From Bacillota bacterium (GTDB lineage: Bacteria > Bacillota > UBA4882 > UBA8346): 64,000 bases of DNA. A program made the position numbers and the translations under genes. The DNA is taken from positions 589,105 to 653,104 of the forward strand of contig JAEXFN010000018.1 of the NCBI GenBank assembly GCA_023400055.1. Reading direction: 5' to 3'. Of the stretch, positions 54,030 to 62,908 are shown piece after piece. How positions within the stretch are numbered: position 1 is the stretch's first letter; each line of letters begins with the position of its first letter. The notes beneath the pieces were generated by a model, which was not told where the DNA came from, made no database searches, and worked only from the letters and a program-made list of their open reading frames with translations.

Positions 54030-55043
54030 ATGAACCAACAAGCTCCCATCGGTTCCGGTTTCGGGGCGGCGACCACCGCCGCGGAGGTTATCCGCGGCTG
54101 CGATTTGCGCGGCAAAACCGCCATCGTCACCGGCGGCTATTCCGGCCTCGGATTGGAAACCGCACGCGTGCTGCACTCCGCCGGCGCCAAGGTTATCGTC
54201 CCGGCGCACGATCTCTCCAAGGCCGCCAAGGCGTTGGCGGGGCTCGACGGCGTCGCGATCGAGGCGCTGGATCTGCTCGACCCGGCTTCGATCGACGCCT
54301 TTGTCGAGCGCTTCCTGGCCTCCGGCCGGCCGCTAGCGATCATGGTAAACAGCGCCGGCATCGCCGGCGGTCTGACCGGCCCGCTGACGCTCGACGCGCG
54401 CGGCTACGAGATCCATTTTGCTACCAACCATCTGGGTCATTTTCAACTGGTGACCCGACTTTGGCCGGCGCTCCGCCAGGCCCGCGGCGCGCGGGTGGTG
54501 ATGGTTTCGGCCTGGGCGCACAGCCGTTCGCCCATCTTCTTTGAGGACATCCATTTTCAGCACCGCGAGTACGCTCCGTGGCTGGCCTACGCCCAGTCGA
54601 AGACAGCCAACGTTCTCATGGCGGTGGCGGTCGACGCAAGGGGCAAGGCGGACGGTATCCGGGCGTTCGCGCTGCACCCGGGCAGCATCGTCGCGACGGG
54701 TCTTTCCAGGAACATGCCTCCGGAACAACTGCGCACGCTCGGCGTCGTCGACGAGAACGGGCAGATTATCATCGATCCGGCGCGAAACATGAAGACCGTC
54801 GCGCAAGGAGCGGCCACCGGCGTCTGGTGCGCCACCAGCCCGCAACTGGACGGGATCGGCGGCGTTTATTGTGAAAACTGCGACATCGCCCCGCTGGTGT
54901 CCGGGGCGATCGCCGACAACCCGCCCGGCTCGCGAGCGCTCGGCGTGGTGCCGCACGCGATCGATCCCCAGGCGGCCGAGCGGCTCTGGCGCGTGAGTGA
55001 ACAACTGGTATTCGGGCACCCTACCGAGTGGATTGGAGGATGA
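54030..55043 (+). CDS. Short-chain dehydrogenase/reductase
   Basis: 337-residue SDR. The nucleotide loop is TGGYSGLGLETA (about residue 35), the NAG-like motif is NSAGIAG, and the catalytic YAQSKTAN follows a Ser in VMVSAWAHS. The C-terminal part is longer than in classical SDRs and resembles the retinol dehydrogenase-like group. GAGGAGG precedes the ATG. Substrate unknown; divergent AraC suggests induction by an aromatic or alcohol substrate. Confidence 0.92.
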   Translation: MNQQAPIGSGFGAATTAAEVIRGCDLRGKTAIVTGGYSGLGLETARVLHSAGAKVIVPAHDLSKAAKALAGLDGVAIEALDLLDPASIDAFVERFLASGRPLAIMVNSAGIAGGLTGPLTLDARGYEIHFATNHLGHFQLVTRLWPALRQARGARVVMVSAWAHSRSPIFFEDIHFQHREYAPWLAYAQSKTANVLMAVAVDARGKADGIRAFALHPGSIVATGLSRNMPPEQLRTLGVVDENGQIIIDPARNMKTVAQGAATGVWCATSPQLDGIGGVYCENCDIAPLVSGAIADNPPGSRALGVVPHAIDPQAAERLWRVSEQLVFGHPTEWIGG

Positions 55044-55049
55044 CCTTTC

Positions 55050-55172
55050 ATGACGATCGCGGCGCTCCGGCTCGATCCCGCCCCAATGCGAGCGCGCGAC
55101 GACGCCCTGGCGCTGGGAAAAGTCTCCGGCAACCGTTACCCCGACTGGATCATGGCGACGATTGACCGTTGA
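55050..55172 (+). CDS. Possible 40-residue peptide after the SDR gene
   Basis: A short frame starting 7 bp after the SDR stop with GGAGG ten bases upstream. It begins MTIAALRLDPAPMRARDD and ends PDWIMATIDR, followed 20 bp later by a terminator. No family is recognised. It may be a real small protein or the remnant of a longer downstream gene. Confidence 0.35.
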   Translation: MTIAALRLDPAPMRARDDALALGKVSGNRYPDWIMATIDR

Positions 55173-55191
55173 GCGATTAAATATGAATCCG

Positions 55192-55222
55192 AAAGCCCAG
55201 CCGCGAACCAGGCTGGGCTTTT
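55192..55222 (+). terminator. Terminator after the SDR unit
   Basis: Perfect 11-bp stem AAAGCCCAGCC (55192-55202) with GGCTGGGCTTT (55211-55221), loop GCGAACCA, ending in a T run. Confidence 0.92.
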
Positions 55223-55409
55223 GATTCTTCCTCCCGGATAACCGGAACGCCAAAGCCTCACTTCCCAAGGCCATTTTTGTACAAGACAACATTGGAAAAT
55301 AGTGGTATAATCGTGTTAATACCGGGCCAAAAAGGAAACCCTATGCCAGCCGGGCCCTTCCGCTAGATGGCGGTTCCCGTGCCATGAAACGAATACTGGA
55401 GATGAGCTG

Positions 55410-55976
55410 ATGATCGCCAATGAGACTCTAAAAACCATTAAACAGCGCCGGAGTATTCGAAGCTTTCAAGCGGAACAGATCAAGGAAGAGGAGTTACAGG
55501 CGGTATTGGAAGCAGGGTTATATGCTCCCAACGCCGGGGATCAGTCCTGGCATTTTACAGTCGTTCAAAACCGGGCATTGCTCGACCGGCTCAATCTGGC
55601 CGCCAAAGAAGCGGCGCGACAAATGCCCATCGAACCCCTTCGCCAACTGGGAAGTGATGATAATTTCAATTGCCTGTATGGCGCGCCCACGCTGATCATC
55701 GTCTCCGGCAGTGAGCGGGCGCCGATGCCGCTCGACGCCGATTGCGCCGCCGCCACCCAAAACTTGCTGCTGGCCGCCGAATCCATCGGGCTGGGGTCGT
55801 GCTGGATCTTCTTCGTCCTGCTGGCTTTCGACTCCCCCCAAGGCCCCGCGCTGCGCCAGGAACTTAAAATTCCCGAAGCTTACAAGCCTTACGATTCGGT
55901 TGTGCTTGGATATAAGCAGGATGCAACTGTCCGGGCGGCTGAAAGGAAGCCGAACCTCATTACGTATATCAGGTGA
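55410..55976 (+). CDS. Nitroreductase-family flavoprotein
   Basis: 188-residue FMN-dependent oxidoreductase. The N-terminal RRSIRSFQAEQIKEEEL, the APNAGDQSWHFTVVQN segment and the GLGSCWIFF segment are the usual FMN-contact regions; length is normal. Upstream (55308-55313) is a good TATAAT but only a weak -35. It is followed 58 bp later by the AT-rich esterase gene in the same orientation. Confidence 0.92.
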   Translation: MIANETLKTIKQRRSIRSFQAEQIKEEELQAVLEAGLYAPNAGDQSWHFTVVQNRALLDRLNLAAKEAARQMPIEPLRQLGSDDNFNCLYGAPTLIIVSGSERAPMPLDADCAAATQNLLLAAESIGLGSCWIFFVLLAFDSPQGPALRQELKIPEAYKPYDSVVLGYKQDATVRAAERKPNLITYIR

Positions 55977-56034
55977 TTTACAATGAAAAGCCGCAGCCAT
56001 CCGAGCCGCCAATTAAACTGGGAGGATCATCTCG

Positions 56035-56913
56035 ATGGGATTAAAGGATATCAAACTTTGGGAAAATAATCTGCCTGATGCCAAGTTAGTTTCCGCTATC
56101 GTGGACTTGAATAACGAAGGGTTGCCTACCCTAACTCCTTATTTACTAAAAGAAGAGAAGCTTCATCCGGCAATGATTATCGGTCCGGGTGGAGCATTTC
56201 AATTTAGAGCGGCTCATGAAGGGGAACCAATTGCCAAATGGCTGAATCAAATAGGAATCCATGCTTTTGTTTTAAATTATCGGGTCGCACCTTATACTCC
56301 ATTTACTTCAACTAAAGATGCAGCGCGCGCGGTTAAATATATTCGTTATCATGCCCTGGAATTAAATATTGATCCAGAACGAATCGGCATGATGGGATTT
56401 TCGGCGGGTGGTTATTTAGCCGCTTTTATAGGCACTCATTTTGATAATGGAATGATAGAACCGGAAAGTCGAAACGCCCAAATTATGTCGATGCTTTTTG
56501 AAGAATCGGATTTCAACGATCCGCTTGATCAAACCAGTTCTAAACTTAATGCGCTCATTTTATGTTATGCGGAAACATCCCCCTTTTCTAAGGAAAATTT
56601 GCCTCCAGACTCTCTATTACCAAAAGGTGTTACAATCGATGAACTTATCGACTTTACTTCAAATCATAAACATGTTACTGCGAAAACGCCACCGACTTTT
56701 TTATGGGTTACAGCGAACGACGACTTTAATTTTCAGCGCCAAAACTTACTTTTTGCTCAAGCGCTAAGTGAGCAAAATCTATCGTTTGAGTTCCATGTAT
56801 TCTCCAAAGGTCCCCATGGTTTAGGATTAGGTGAGGATGAACCGGCGGTAGCGATCTGGCCAAAGCTTTGTGAAAATTGGCTTCAAGGGTTATGGTCAAC
56901 AAGTTTTAAATAA
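56035..56913 (+). CDS. Alpha/beta-hydrolase (esterase), AT-rich
   Basis: 292-residue alpha/beta hydrolase of the acetyl-esterase type. The oxyanion region is IIGPGGAFQF, the nucleophile Ser is in MGFSAGGYLA (about residue 124), and the likely His is in GPHGLGLGEDE. GGGAGGATC lies before the ATG. Base composition is markedly more AT-rich than its neighbours (many AAA, TTT and ATT codons), suggesting recent acquisition. Substrate may be an acylated sugar or xylan fragment. Confidence 0.88.
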   Translation: MGLKDIKLWENNLPDAKLVSAIVDLNNEGLPTLTPYLLKEEKLHPAMIIGPGGAFQFRAAHEGEPIAKWLNQIGIHAFVLNYRVAPYTPFTSTKDAARAVKYIRYHALELNIDPERIGMMGFSAGGYLAAFIGTHFDNGMIEPESRNAQIMSMLFEESDFNDPLDQTSSKLNALILCYAETSPFSKENLPPDSLLPKGVTIDELIDFTSNHKHVTAKTPPTFLWVTANDDFNFQRQNLLFAQALSEQNLSFEFHVFSKGPHGLGLGEDEPAVAIWPKLCENWLQGLWSTSFK

Positions 56914-57015
56914 TATTGGAGACTGTCCCTCCTTGGCCAACTTTATTCGTTTGAATATTTTATCGGTTGCCATTTCCCCGCTTGAGCTGCTCGGAATAAC
57001 AAGCAGGAGTATCCT

Positions 57016-57759
57016 TCACCCCCACGGTCTTTCCCCCAGCGACGAACGCTTCACCACAATGTTGCGATAACCATATTTACGCAAGACCGTCTCGACCAGT
57101 TGCGAGAACCAATCCTTCGAATCGGGAAACACATAAACGGCATCGGTCAGTTGGTTCAAATCCACCTCGATATTCAAGCCGCTTACCTCTTTCCCGCTGC
57201 CTTGGCGGATCTGGCCCACCAAGGCCCTCAACTCGTTTTCGTGCTGGAAGCTCAACCGCTTCCAGAAGAACGGCTCGATCCCCAAAAAAGGTTGGCGCGC
57301 CTCGCCCTTGGGCGGCTGCCACCGGTCATAATCGATATAATCCACCGGGCCGATCCAGATCCGTTCCCTGGTTTTCGCCAGGGACCGCTTCAGCCTCCCG
57401 ATGGTCGACTTGATGGCTATCCCCTCGTAATTCTGGGAATACAGCCGCCACATCGCGTCGGACTCGTATTCGCTCATGAACCAGCAGTTGACGAAGTGGG
57501 ACGGGATGATTTTCCAAATCAAAATATCTTTCAGCCGATCCACTCCCCCATTCCCGGCGAGAGTATCTTGATAAACTTGCGCCCAATATTCCAGCATGGC
57601 TTTGGGATAAACCCCCTCCCACTTATCATGGAGCTTATCCAGCCTGCAAAAGAAGAGCGCCCCTTCATTCAGCATCGAACAGAACTTGGTAAAGGTGATA
57701 TAACGCCAGATGACGGTATCATCGGGCGGAGTCGCGAGTCGCGAATGCTCATAGAACAA
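57016..57759 (-). CDS. DUF2971-domain protein
   Basis: 247-residue protein with the DUF2971 pattern: WRYITFTKFCSMLNEGALFFCRLDKLHDKWEG near the start and NCWFMSEYESDAMWRLYSQNYEGIAIKST in the middle. The family is often found in mobile or defence-related neighbourhoods and its function is unknown. The start is a TTG with GGATCGGAA before it; the frame stays open another 20 or more codons upstream toward repeat H without an ATG, so the true 5' end may have been lost. Confidence 0.75.
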   Translation of the reverse strand: MFYEHSRLATPPDDTVIWRYITFTKFCSMLNEGALFFCRLDKLHDKWEGVYPKAMLEYWAQVYQDTLAGNGGVDRLKDILIWKIIPSHFVNCWFMSEYESDAMWRLYSQNYEGIAIKSTIGRLKRSLAKTRERIWIGPVDYIDYDRWQPPKGEARQPFLGIEPFFWKRLSFQHENELRALVGQIRQGSGKEVSGLNIEVDLNQLTDAVYVFPDSKDWFSQLVETVLRKYGYRNIVVKRSSLGERPWG

Positions 57760-57840
57760 TTCCGATCCAACCTTCGCAATCCGGTTTAATTGCTTCCGAC
57801 CTAGTATCCGCGCTATCCTGAAAATCCATGTAATAAGCCA

Positions 57841-58115
57841 ACTGAACGATTGAGAGAGCTCTCTTATTCACAAAAAGAGCTCTTTGATGATTATCAAGTT
57901 AGCTCCGCATAGGAAAGCGGGGCATGGGCAATCAAGCTTTGCCCAATGACCAAAAGTCCGTCGGTATCACCGACGGACTCTCCAAGTGAAAGACACTTTC
58001 ATGCTTGATATTATATCTCGAAAAACCAGGCATGAAGTATCGTTTTTGTATGCAAAAAGTATCATCCGCATCCCGAACCATGATTCGTAGGATTCAAGGC
58101 TTAACACGATCAATT
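57841..58115 (+). repeat. Dispersed repeat H, copy 2
   Basis: Plus-strand match to the reverse complement of 345-590. It includes a 21-bp-type unit pair with the DnaA box TTATTCACA (57864-57872), ATGATTATCAAGTTAG, and the perfect hairpin AGTCCGTCGGT/ACCGACGGACT (57955-57979). An 80-codon minus-strand frame across it is not considered a gene. Confidence 0.72.
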
Positions 58116-58129
58116 CGGCCGAGGATCTA

Positions 58130-58188
58130 AGGAATCCTAATATTTTAGCATTCATACGGCCGCCAAGGATGGCGGCCGTATGAATGCC
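58130..58188 (+). repeat. Dispersed repeat J, copy with perfect hairpin
   Basis: CATACGGCCGCCA-AGGA-TGGCGGCCGTATG, a 13-bp perfect stem with an AGGA loop, matches the centre of 35341-35412, with paired base changes on both arms preserving the stem. Confidence 0.65.
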
Positions 58189-58303
58189 AAAATCGAAGGT
58201 TCCTATCAAAAGAGCCGATCACGGATTGATGGATTCAAGGATTTCACGGAAAAACCTATTTCCCGATCGCTAGGCCGTGGAATCTTTTCATCTCTCAGTC
58301 GCT

Positions 58304-58350
58304 GGAAAGAACTTTTGGATGCTTATTTGGCCCACGGTTCTGGCGGCGGG
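58304..58350 (+). repeat. Dispersed repeat G, copy 1
   Basis: GGAAAGAACTTTTGGATGCT, then TTATT and GGCCCACGGTTC and GGCGGCGGG, recurs at 63843-63893. It sits near a terminator-like hairpin CGTCTCC-ATGGAA-GGAGACG (58398-58417) followed by a T run. The rest of 58432-58728 is non-coding with GC-rich palindromes. Confidence 0.7.
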
Positions 58351-58728
58351 CTCACCAAAGTTAAATGACGTAAGCATCGAAAAATTCGAATAGCACCCGT
58401 CTCCATGGAAGGAGACGGCGCCGCTTTTTTTCCTGGATGAAAAACAGCGGTCGGGGTCGGAAGCCTGCGCTTAGTTGCCAGTCAGAATGCCATGGATGGC
58501 GGCGGCATTCTAAAACCCCGGATGAATGAGGAGGTCTAGGAACCTCGGTTCCTAGTCGGGGGATTCCAAAGGGTTTCCGACCAAACCCTTTGGTCCTGGG
58601 GGCGTGGGGGCAGGAATAGCCCCCATCGACCCTTAATCGCTTAAGTCGAATCATCCCCATCAACCCTCAGTCACATAATAAATCATTGCTTACTTTTTCA
58701 CATGAATTACCCGGAGATCTATCCCGCT

Positions 58729-59115
58729 TCACTCACATGTCGGCGCCGCGCCCAGCGCCTCGACCACCGCCCGGACCAGTTCAGGCAGGGCCTGAACTAC
58801 AGCGTCCAATTGGGCGCGGCTGATCCGGTCGACATGAATGCCGCAAGTGACCACCACATTCCGGTTCAGCTTGGCGGCAAGCTCCCGGGAGACATAGCGC
58901 GCCGCCTCATCATCCTTGTGCCCGACCCGCGTCAGAACGGAGGTCGAGGCGCTGACCGTTTGAGGATCCGCCAGGCTGGGCCGGGGCACGCTCAGGGTCA
59001 CCGCGCCGATGTGCGGACTGTCCCCGCCGGCAATGATCACGCAGAGATCCGGGCCGATCTCCAGCGCTTTCAGATCGAGCGGAATTCCCGCTCTCGTAAT
59101 CGACAGCTCAATCAT
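58729..59115 (-). CDS. LpdD-like (prenylated-flavin decarboxylase accessory) protein
   Basis: 128-residue protein resembling LpdD, a small partner of UbiD-type hydroxyarylic acid decarboxylases. Visible features are VIIAGGDSPHIGAVTLSVP and VVTCGIHVDRIS. The start at 59115 overlaps the merR stop by 4 bp (ATGA). It is encoded with the regulator on the minus strand, divergent from ubiD and ubiX. Its role is probably cofactor handling or assembly. Confidence 0.75.
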   Translation of the reverse strand: MIELSITRAGIPLDLKALEIGPDLCVIIAGGDSPHIGAVTLSVPRPSLADPQTVSASTSVLTRVGHKDDEAARYVSRELAAKLNRNVVVTCGIHVDRISRAQLDAVVQALPELVRAVVEALGAAPTCE

Positions 59116-59978
59116 GGCGCCTCCTCCCCAAGGTTCGGCGCCGGCGGCGGACCGGGCGCTACCGGAATCTGCAGTTCGCACAGATCGGCGCCTTCCTTGT
59201 CGTTGAAATAAAAAGTAGTGTCCAGGTAACAGACATCGATCACATCCCCGGTGATCGTCAGCCCCTGTTCGGCGATCCAGTCGATCAGCCGCTCCAGATA
59301 CTTCAGATCATAAGGCATGCCGTACTTATACATGCAGGCGTACTGGCCGCCCGGCACATCGATGGTATTCGCGATCGGAGCGTCTTTAAATGGCAGGGTG
59401 AAAAAGACTCCCGCACCGCGAAAGACCTCCGCGGTCCCCAATCCGGCCCGCCGGATTAACGTCCCGAACTCCCCGGAAGGCAGGATGCCGCTCTGGAACA
59501 AGGTGTTCCAGGACTTCATGCAGGTGCAGTGCAGTTCCTCGCGGCAGATCTCATTCGTAAAGGGCGTCAGCACCATCCGTCGCTCCGGCAGTTCCTTCAG
59601 CATCGGTTTATCGATGGATTCCTTGAAATACTCGGCGTATTGAAAACGGTTCAGGCGTTGCTGGATACTGAAATGGGTCTTGGTCAGGCGCTCGATCTCC
59701 CCGGCCACCCATTCTTTATGATGTTCCAATAGCGCGATGGCGGTGTTCAAGTTCCTCCGCTCCATGTGCTCCTTGATCTCTTCCAGCTTCACGCCGATCG
59801 ACTTGAGAAAAAGGATCTCCCGCAACAGCGGAATCTGCCGCGCGCTGTAATAACGGTAGTTGTTGGCTTCGTCAATGTAGAGCGGCTTAAAGATGGCGAC
59901 TTTGTCGTAGTAGATCAACGTCTGCCTGGATATATTGTGCATTTCCGCCATTTCACTGATGGAAAAGACCTCTTTCAT
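59112..59978 (-). CDS. MerR-family regulator with GyrI-like effector domain
   Basis: 288-residue protein. The winged helix-turn-helix is FSISEMAEMHNISRQTLIYYD and following (residues 4-70), then a coiled-coil dimer helix (about 80-120) and a GyrI/BmrR-like C-terminal binding domain (about 125-275). The start at 59978 (MKEVFSISEM) has GAGGTG upstream; the longer frame to 60089 lacks a site. It is expected to act on the two 19-bp-spacer promoters in the divergent spacer, with an aromatic acid as a likely effector. Confidence 0.9.
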   Translation of the reverse strand: MKEVFSISEMAEMHNISRQTLIYYDKVAIFKPLYIDEANNYRYYSARQIPLLREILFLKSIGVKLEEIKEHMERRNLNTAIALLEHHKEWVAGEIERLTKTHFSIQQRLNRFQYAEYFKESIDKPMLKELPERRMVLTPFTNEICREELHCTCMKSWNTLFQSGILPSGEFGTLIRRAGLGTAEVFRGAGVFFTLPFKDAPIANTIDVPGGQYACMYKYGMPYDLKYLERLIDWIAEQGLTITGDVIDVCYLDTTFYFNDKEGADLCELQIPVAPGPPPAPNLGEEAP

Positions 59979-60228
59979 CAGCCGTTCACCTCTTATCGCA
60001 TGGATGTCGCTGGAGCGATCCTGGCCCGGGCCCGCCGGGACCCGCGCTCCGTTCCCAAGCCGGAATGACGCCGCGGCCTCATCCGTCACATCCGGCTAAC
60101 TTCTATATTATACAATATTTTAATAAAATTTCAACATTTCATGTATTTATATCTTTTTATTCATAAATGATGGATAGCAGCCAATATATTGGAAAAAAAT
60201 ATTATTCTGTTGCCATTTTAATTACATA

Positions 60229-60259
60229 TGGACTGTATAGTAACAATACAGTTTATAAT
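60229..60259 (+). promoter_or_regulatory. MerR-type promoter 1 (upstream of ubiD)
   Basis: TGGACT (60229-60234), 19-bp spacer, TATAAT (60254-60259). The spacer holds a perfect dyad ACTGTAT-N7-ATACAGT (60232-60252). The 59979-60419 spacer is AT-rich and also has the palindrome CCAATATATTGG at 60181-60192. Confidence 0.75.
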
Positions 60260-60313
60260 ATTGTATGCCACTTTTCCCGCAATAAAATTATTAATTTACC
60301 AATTATTTATAAT

Positions 60314-60344
60314 TTGACTGTATAGCGGCTATATAGTTTAAAGT
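60314..60344 (+). promoter_or_regulatory. MerR-type promoter 2 (upstream of ubiD)
   Basis: TTGACT (60314-60319), 19-bp spacer, TAAAGT (60339-60344), with ACTGTAT-N7-ATATAGT (60317-60337), the same dyad with one change. It lies 85 bp downstream of promoter 1, about 76 bp from the ubiD start. Confidence 0.72.
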
Positions 60345-60419
60345 GTTAAATGTAATAAAACGTGGCAATATCACATAAAAAATCCAAAATCAAAACTTAT
60401 CGCGAGGGAGGAATCTTTT

Positions 60420-61919
60420 ATGGCAAGCGATCAGCAAAAAGCAGCCGTCACCGATCTGCGGTCGGCCCTGGCCCTGTTAAAGTCGGTGCCCGGGCAATTG
60501 CTGGAGACGGACGAGCCGGTCGACCCCAATGCCGAGTTATCCGGGGTCTACCGTTACGTGGGCGCGGGCGGAACCGTGCGCCGTCCCACCCGGATTGGCC
60601 CGGCGATGGTCTTTAATCAAGTGAAAGGGCATCCCGACGCCAAAGTAGTCATCGGCCTGCTGGCCAGCAGGAAGCGGGTGGCCCTGATGCTCGGGACCCA
60701 ACCGGAACGGCTCGGTTTTCTCTTGAACGAGGCGGTGCTCCGTCCGCTGGCTCCGGTCGTCGTCGCTCCGGAAAAAGCTGTCTGCCAGGAAGTGGTCCAT
60801 TATGCGACCGAGCCGGACTTTGACATCCGCAAGCTGGTTCCGGCGCCGACCAACACCGAAGAGGACGCCGGTCCGTATATCACCATGGGCCTGTGTTACG
60901 CCTCGGACCCGGAGACCGGCGAATCCGACATCACCATCCACCGGCTCTGCCTGCAAGGCAAGGATGAGATCTCGATGTACTTCGTCCCCGGCAACCGCCA
61001 CCTGGAGGTCTTCCGCCAAAAAGCCGAGGCGGCCGGCAAGCCCCTGCCGATCTCGATCAGCATCGGCGTGGACCCGGCCATCGAGATCGCGGCCTGCTTC
61101 GAGCCTCCGACCACGCCGCTCGGCTATAACGAGCTCGGCGCGGCGGGCGGAATCCGCCAACAACCGGTCGAGCTGGTTCCTTGTCTGACCATCGGCGAGC
61201 AAGCCATCGCCAACGCCGAGTACGTTATCGAAGGGGAGCTGCTGCCCGGCGTGCGGGTGCGCGAGGACCAGAACACCAACACCGGCAAGGCCATGCCGGA
61301 GTTCCCCGGCTATACCGGTCCGGCCTATCCCGAATTGCCGGTCATCAAAGTCAAGGCGGTCACTCACCGCCAGAACCCGATCCTCCAGACCTGCATCGGT
61401 CCGAGCGAGGAGCATGTCAGCATGGCCGGGATCCCCACCGAGGCCAGCATCATTCAGATGGTGGAACGGGCCATGCCCGGGCGGCTGTTGAATGTGTACG
61501 CCCATTCGGCCGGCGGCGGCAAGTACATGGCCGTCCTGCAATTCAAGAAGAGCATCCCCAGCGACGAAGGGCGGCAGCGCCAGGCGGCCCTGCTGGCATT
61601 CTCGGCCTTCTCCGAGCTCAAACACGTGATTCTGGTGGACGAGGATGTCGATCCCTTTGACAGCAACGATGTGCTGTGGGCGCTGAACACCCGTTACCAG
61701 GGAGATATCGATACCGTATTCATTCCCGGGGTGCGCTGCCATCCGCTGGATCCGTCGCAGAACCCCGCTTACAATTCGCAGCTGCGCGATCGCGGGATCT
61801 CCTGCAAGGTGATCTTCGACTGCACCGTGCCGTTCCAGCAGAAAGACCGTTTCAGCCGGGCCCGCTTCAAAGAGGTCGATCCGGCCCGTTTCGCTCCGTC
61901 GTTGTTCAACCAAGAGTAA
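60420..61919 (+). CDS. ubiD: UbiD-family (de)carboxylase
   Basis: 499-residue prenylated-FMN decarboxylase acting on aromatic or alpha,beta-unsaturated acids. Metal and flavin regions include DITIHRLCLQGKDEISMYF, REDQNTNTGKAMPEFPGYTG and the C-terminal HVILVDEDVDPFDSNDVLWA, where the conserved E-x-D residues are present. GGAGG precedes the ATG. It needs the flavin made by UbiX, encoded 1 kb downstream. Whether it acts on a hydroxybenzoate, gallate or another acid is open. Confidence 0.93.
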   Translation: MASDQQKAAVTDLRSALALLKSVPGQLLETDEPVDPNAELSGVYRYVGAGGTVRRPTRIGPAMVFNQVKGHPDAKVVIGLLASRKRVALMLGTQPERLGFLLNEAVLRPLAPVVVAPEKAVCQEVVHYATEPDFDIRKLVPAPTNTEEDAGPYITMGLCYASDPETGESDITIHRLCLQGKDEISMYFVPGNRHLEVFRQKAEAAGKPLPISISIGVDPAIEIAACFEPPTTPLGYNELGAAGGIRQQPVELVPCLTIGEQAIANAEYVIEGELLPGVRVREDQNTNTGKAMPEFPGYTGPAYPELPVIKVKAVTHRQNPILQTCIGPSEEHVSMAGIPTEASIIQMVERAMPGRLLNVYAHSAGGGKYMAVLQFKKSIPSDEGRQRQAALLAFSAFSELKHVILVDEDVDPFDSNDVLWALNTRYQGDIDTVFIPGVRCHPLDPSQNPAYNSQLRDRGISCKVIFDCTVPFQQKDRFSRARFKEVDPARFAPSLFNQE

Positions 61920-62032
61920 AGCATCCCCAACAACAGTGGGCCGGCGTCCGTCAACCGGGCTACCCGGCCCCAGTATAACGTTTCGATAGTTCCAAAAATC
62001 TAAAAAAACGGAAATACAGGGAGGAGATTGTC

Positions 62033-62764
62033 GTGCCCATCGGAGTCATTGTGAATAGTCTGTCGGTTCTCCTGGGAGGGTTCCTCGGCGCCTGGCTGGG
62101 GAAGAAGATCCCGGAACGGATTCGTACCTCGTTGCCGCTGACCTTTGGAGCGGCCTCCATGTCCATGGGAGTGGCCTATATCGTCAAAATGAACGCCCTG
62201 CCCGCGGTGATCCTGGCGTTGATCCTGGGCACCGCCATCGGCGAACTGATCAAGCTGGAAAAAGGCATCGAATGGTGCGGCAACCGGGCGCGCGGCCCGA
62301 TCGAGCGCTTCTTTTCGAATAACTCCAACGTCGAGAATCAAAAGGAGTTCATGGAGAAATTGGTGGGGATCGTGGTTTTGTTCTGCGCCAGCGGCACCGG
62401 CGTCTTCGGCGCGCTGAAGGAGGGCATGAGCGGCGATCATTCGGTATTGCTGGCAAAGGCCATCCTGGACTTTTTCACCGCCGGCATCTTTGCCACCGCA
62501 CTCGGTTATATCGTCATGACCATCTGCGTGCCGCAATTCATCGTCCTGATCACCTTGTTTCTGAGCGCCTCGCTGATCATGCCGATCAGCACGCCGGCCA
62601 TGGTCGCCGACTTTACTGCCTGCGGCGGCATGATCATGCTGGCCACCGGATTGCGGATCAGCGGCATCAAATCCTTCCCCATCGCCAACATGCTGCCCGC
62701 TCTGGTGCTAGTGATGCCCATCTCCTACCTGTGGTCCACCTATGTCATGGCGTTGGTGAAGTAA
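62033..62764 (+). CDS. DUF554-family membrane protein
   Basis: 243-residue integral membrane protein with about seven hydrophobic helices, starting with GTG (PIGVIVNSLSVLLGGFLGAWLGKKI) preceded by GGGAGGAG. The DUF554 family (YdfK-like) is of unknown function, possibly transport. Its place between ubiD and ubiX hints at uptake or efflux of the aromatic acid. Confidence 0.9.
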   Translation: MPIGVIVNSLSVLLGGFLGAWLGKKIPERIRTSLPLTFGAASMSMGVAYIVKMNALPAVILALILGTAIGELIKLEKGIEWCGNRARGPIERFFSNNSNVENQKEFMEKLVGIVVLFCASGTGVFGALKEGMSGDHSVLLAKAILDFFTAGIFATALGYIVMTICVPQFIVLITLFLSASLIMPISTPAMVADFTACGGMIMLATGLRISGIKSFPIANMLPALVLVMPISYLWSTYVMALVK

Positions 62765-62908
62765 ACCGATCCGCTCCACTGCGCTTTCGGAACCTTGCCC
62801 TTCGGAACGTCCCGGGCAGCCGGCTTCCCCGCCGCCGCCCGGGGCTTCCGAAGGTCGCACAGCTCGGCCAGCGGATTCCCAATCAAAATGCGAAGGATGT
62901 CCAAAACG

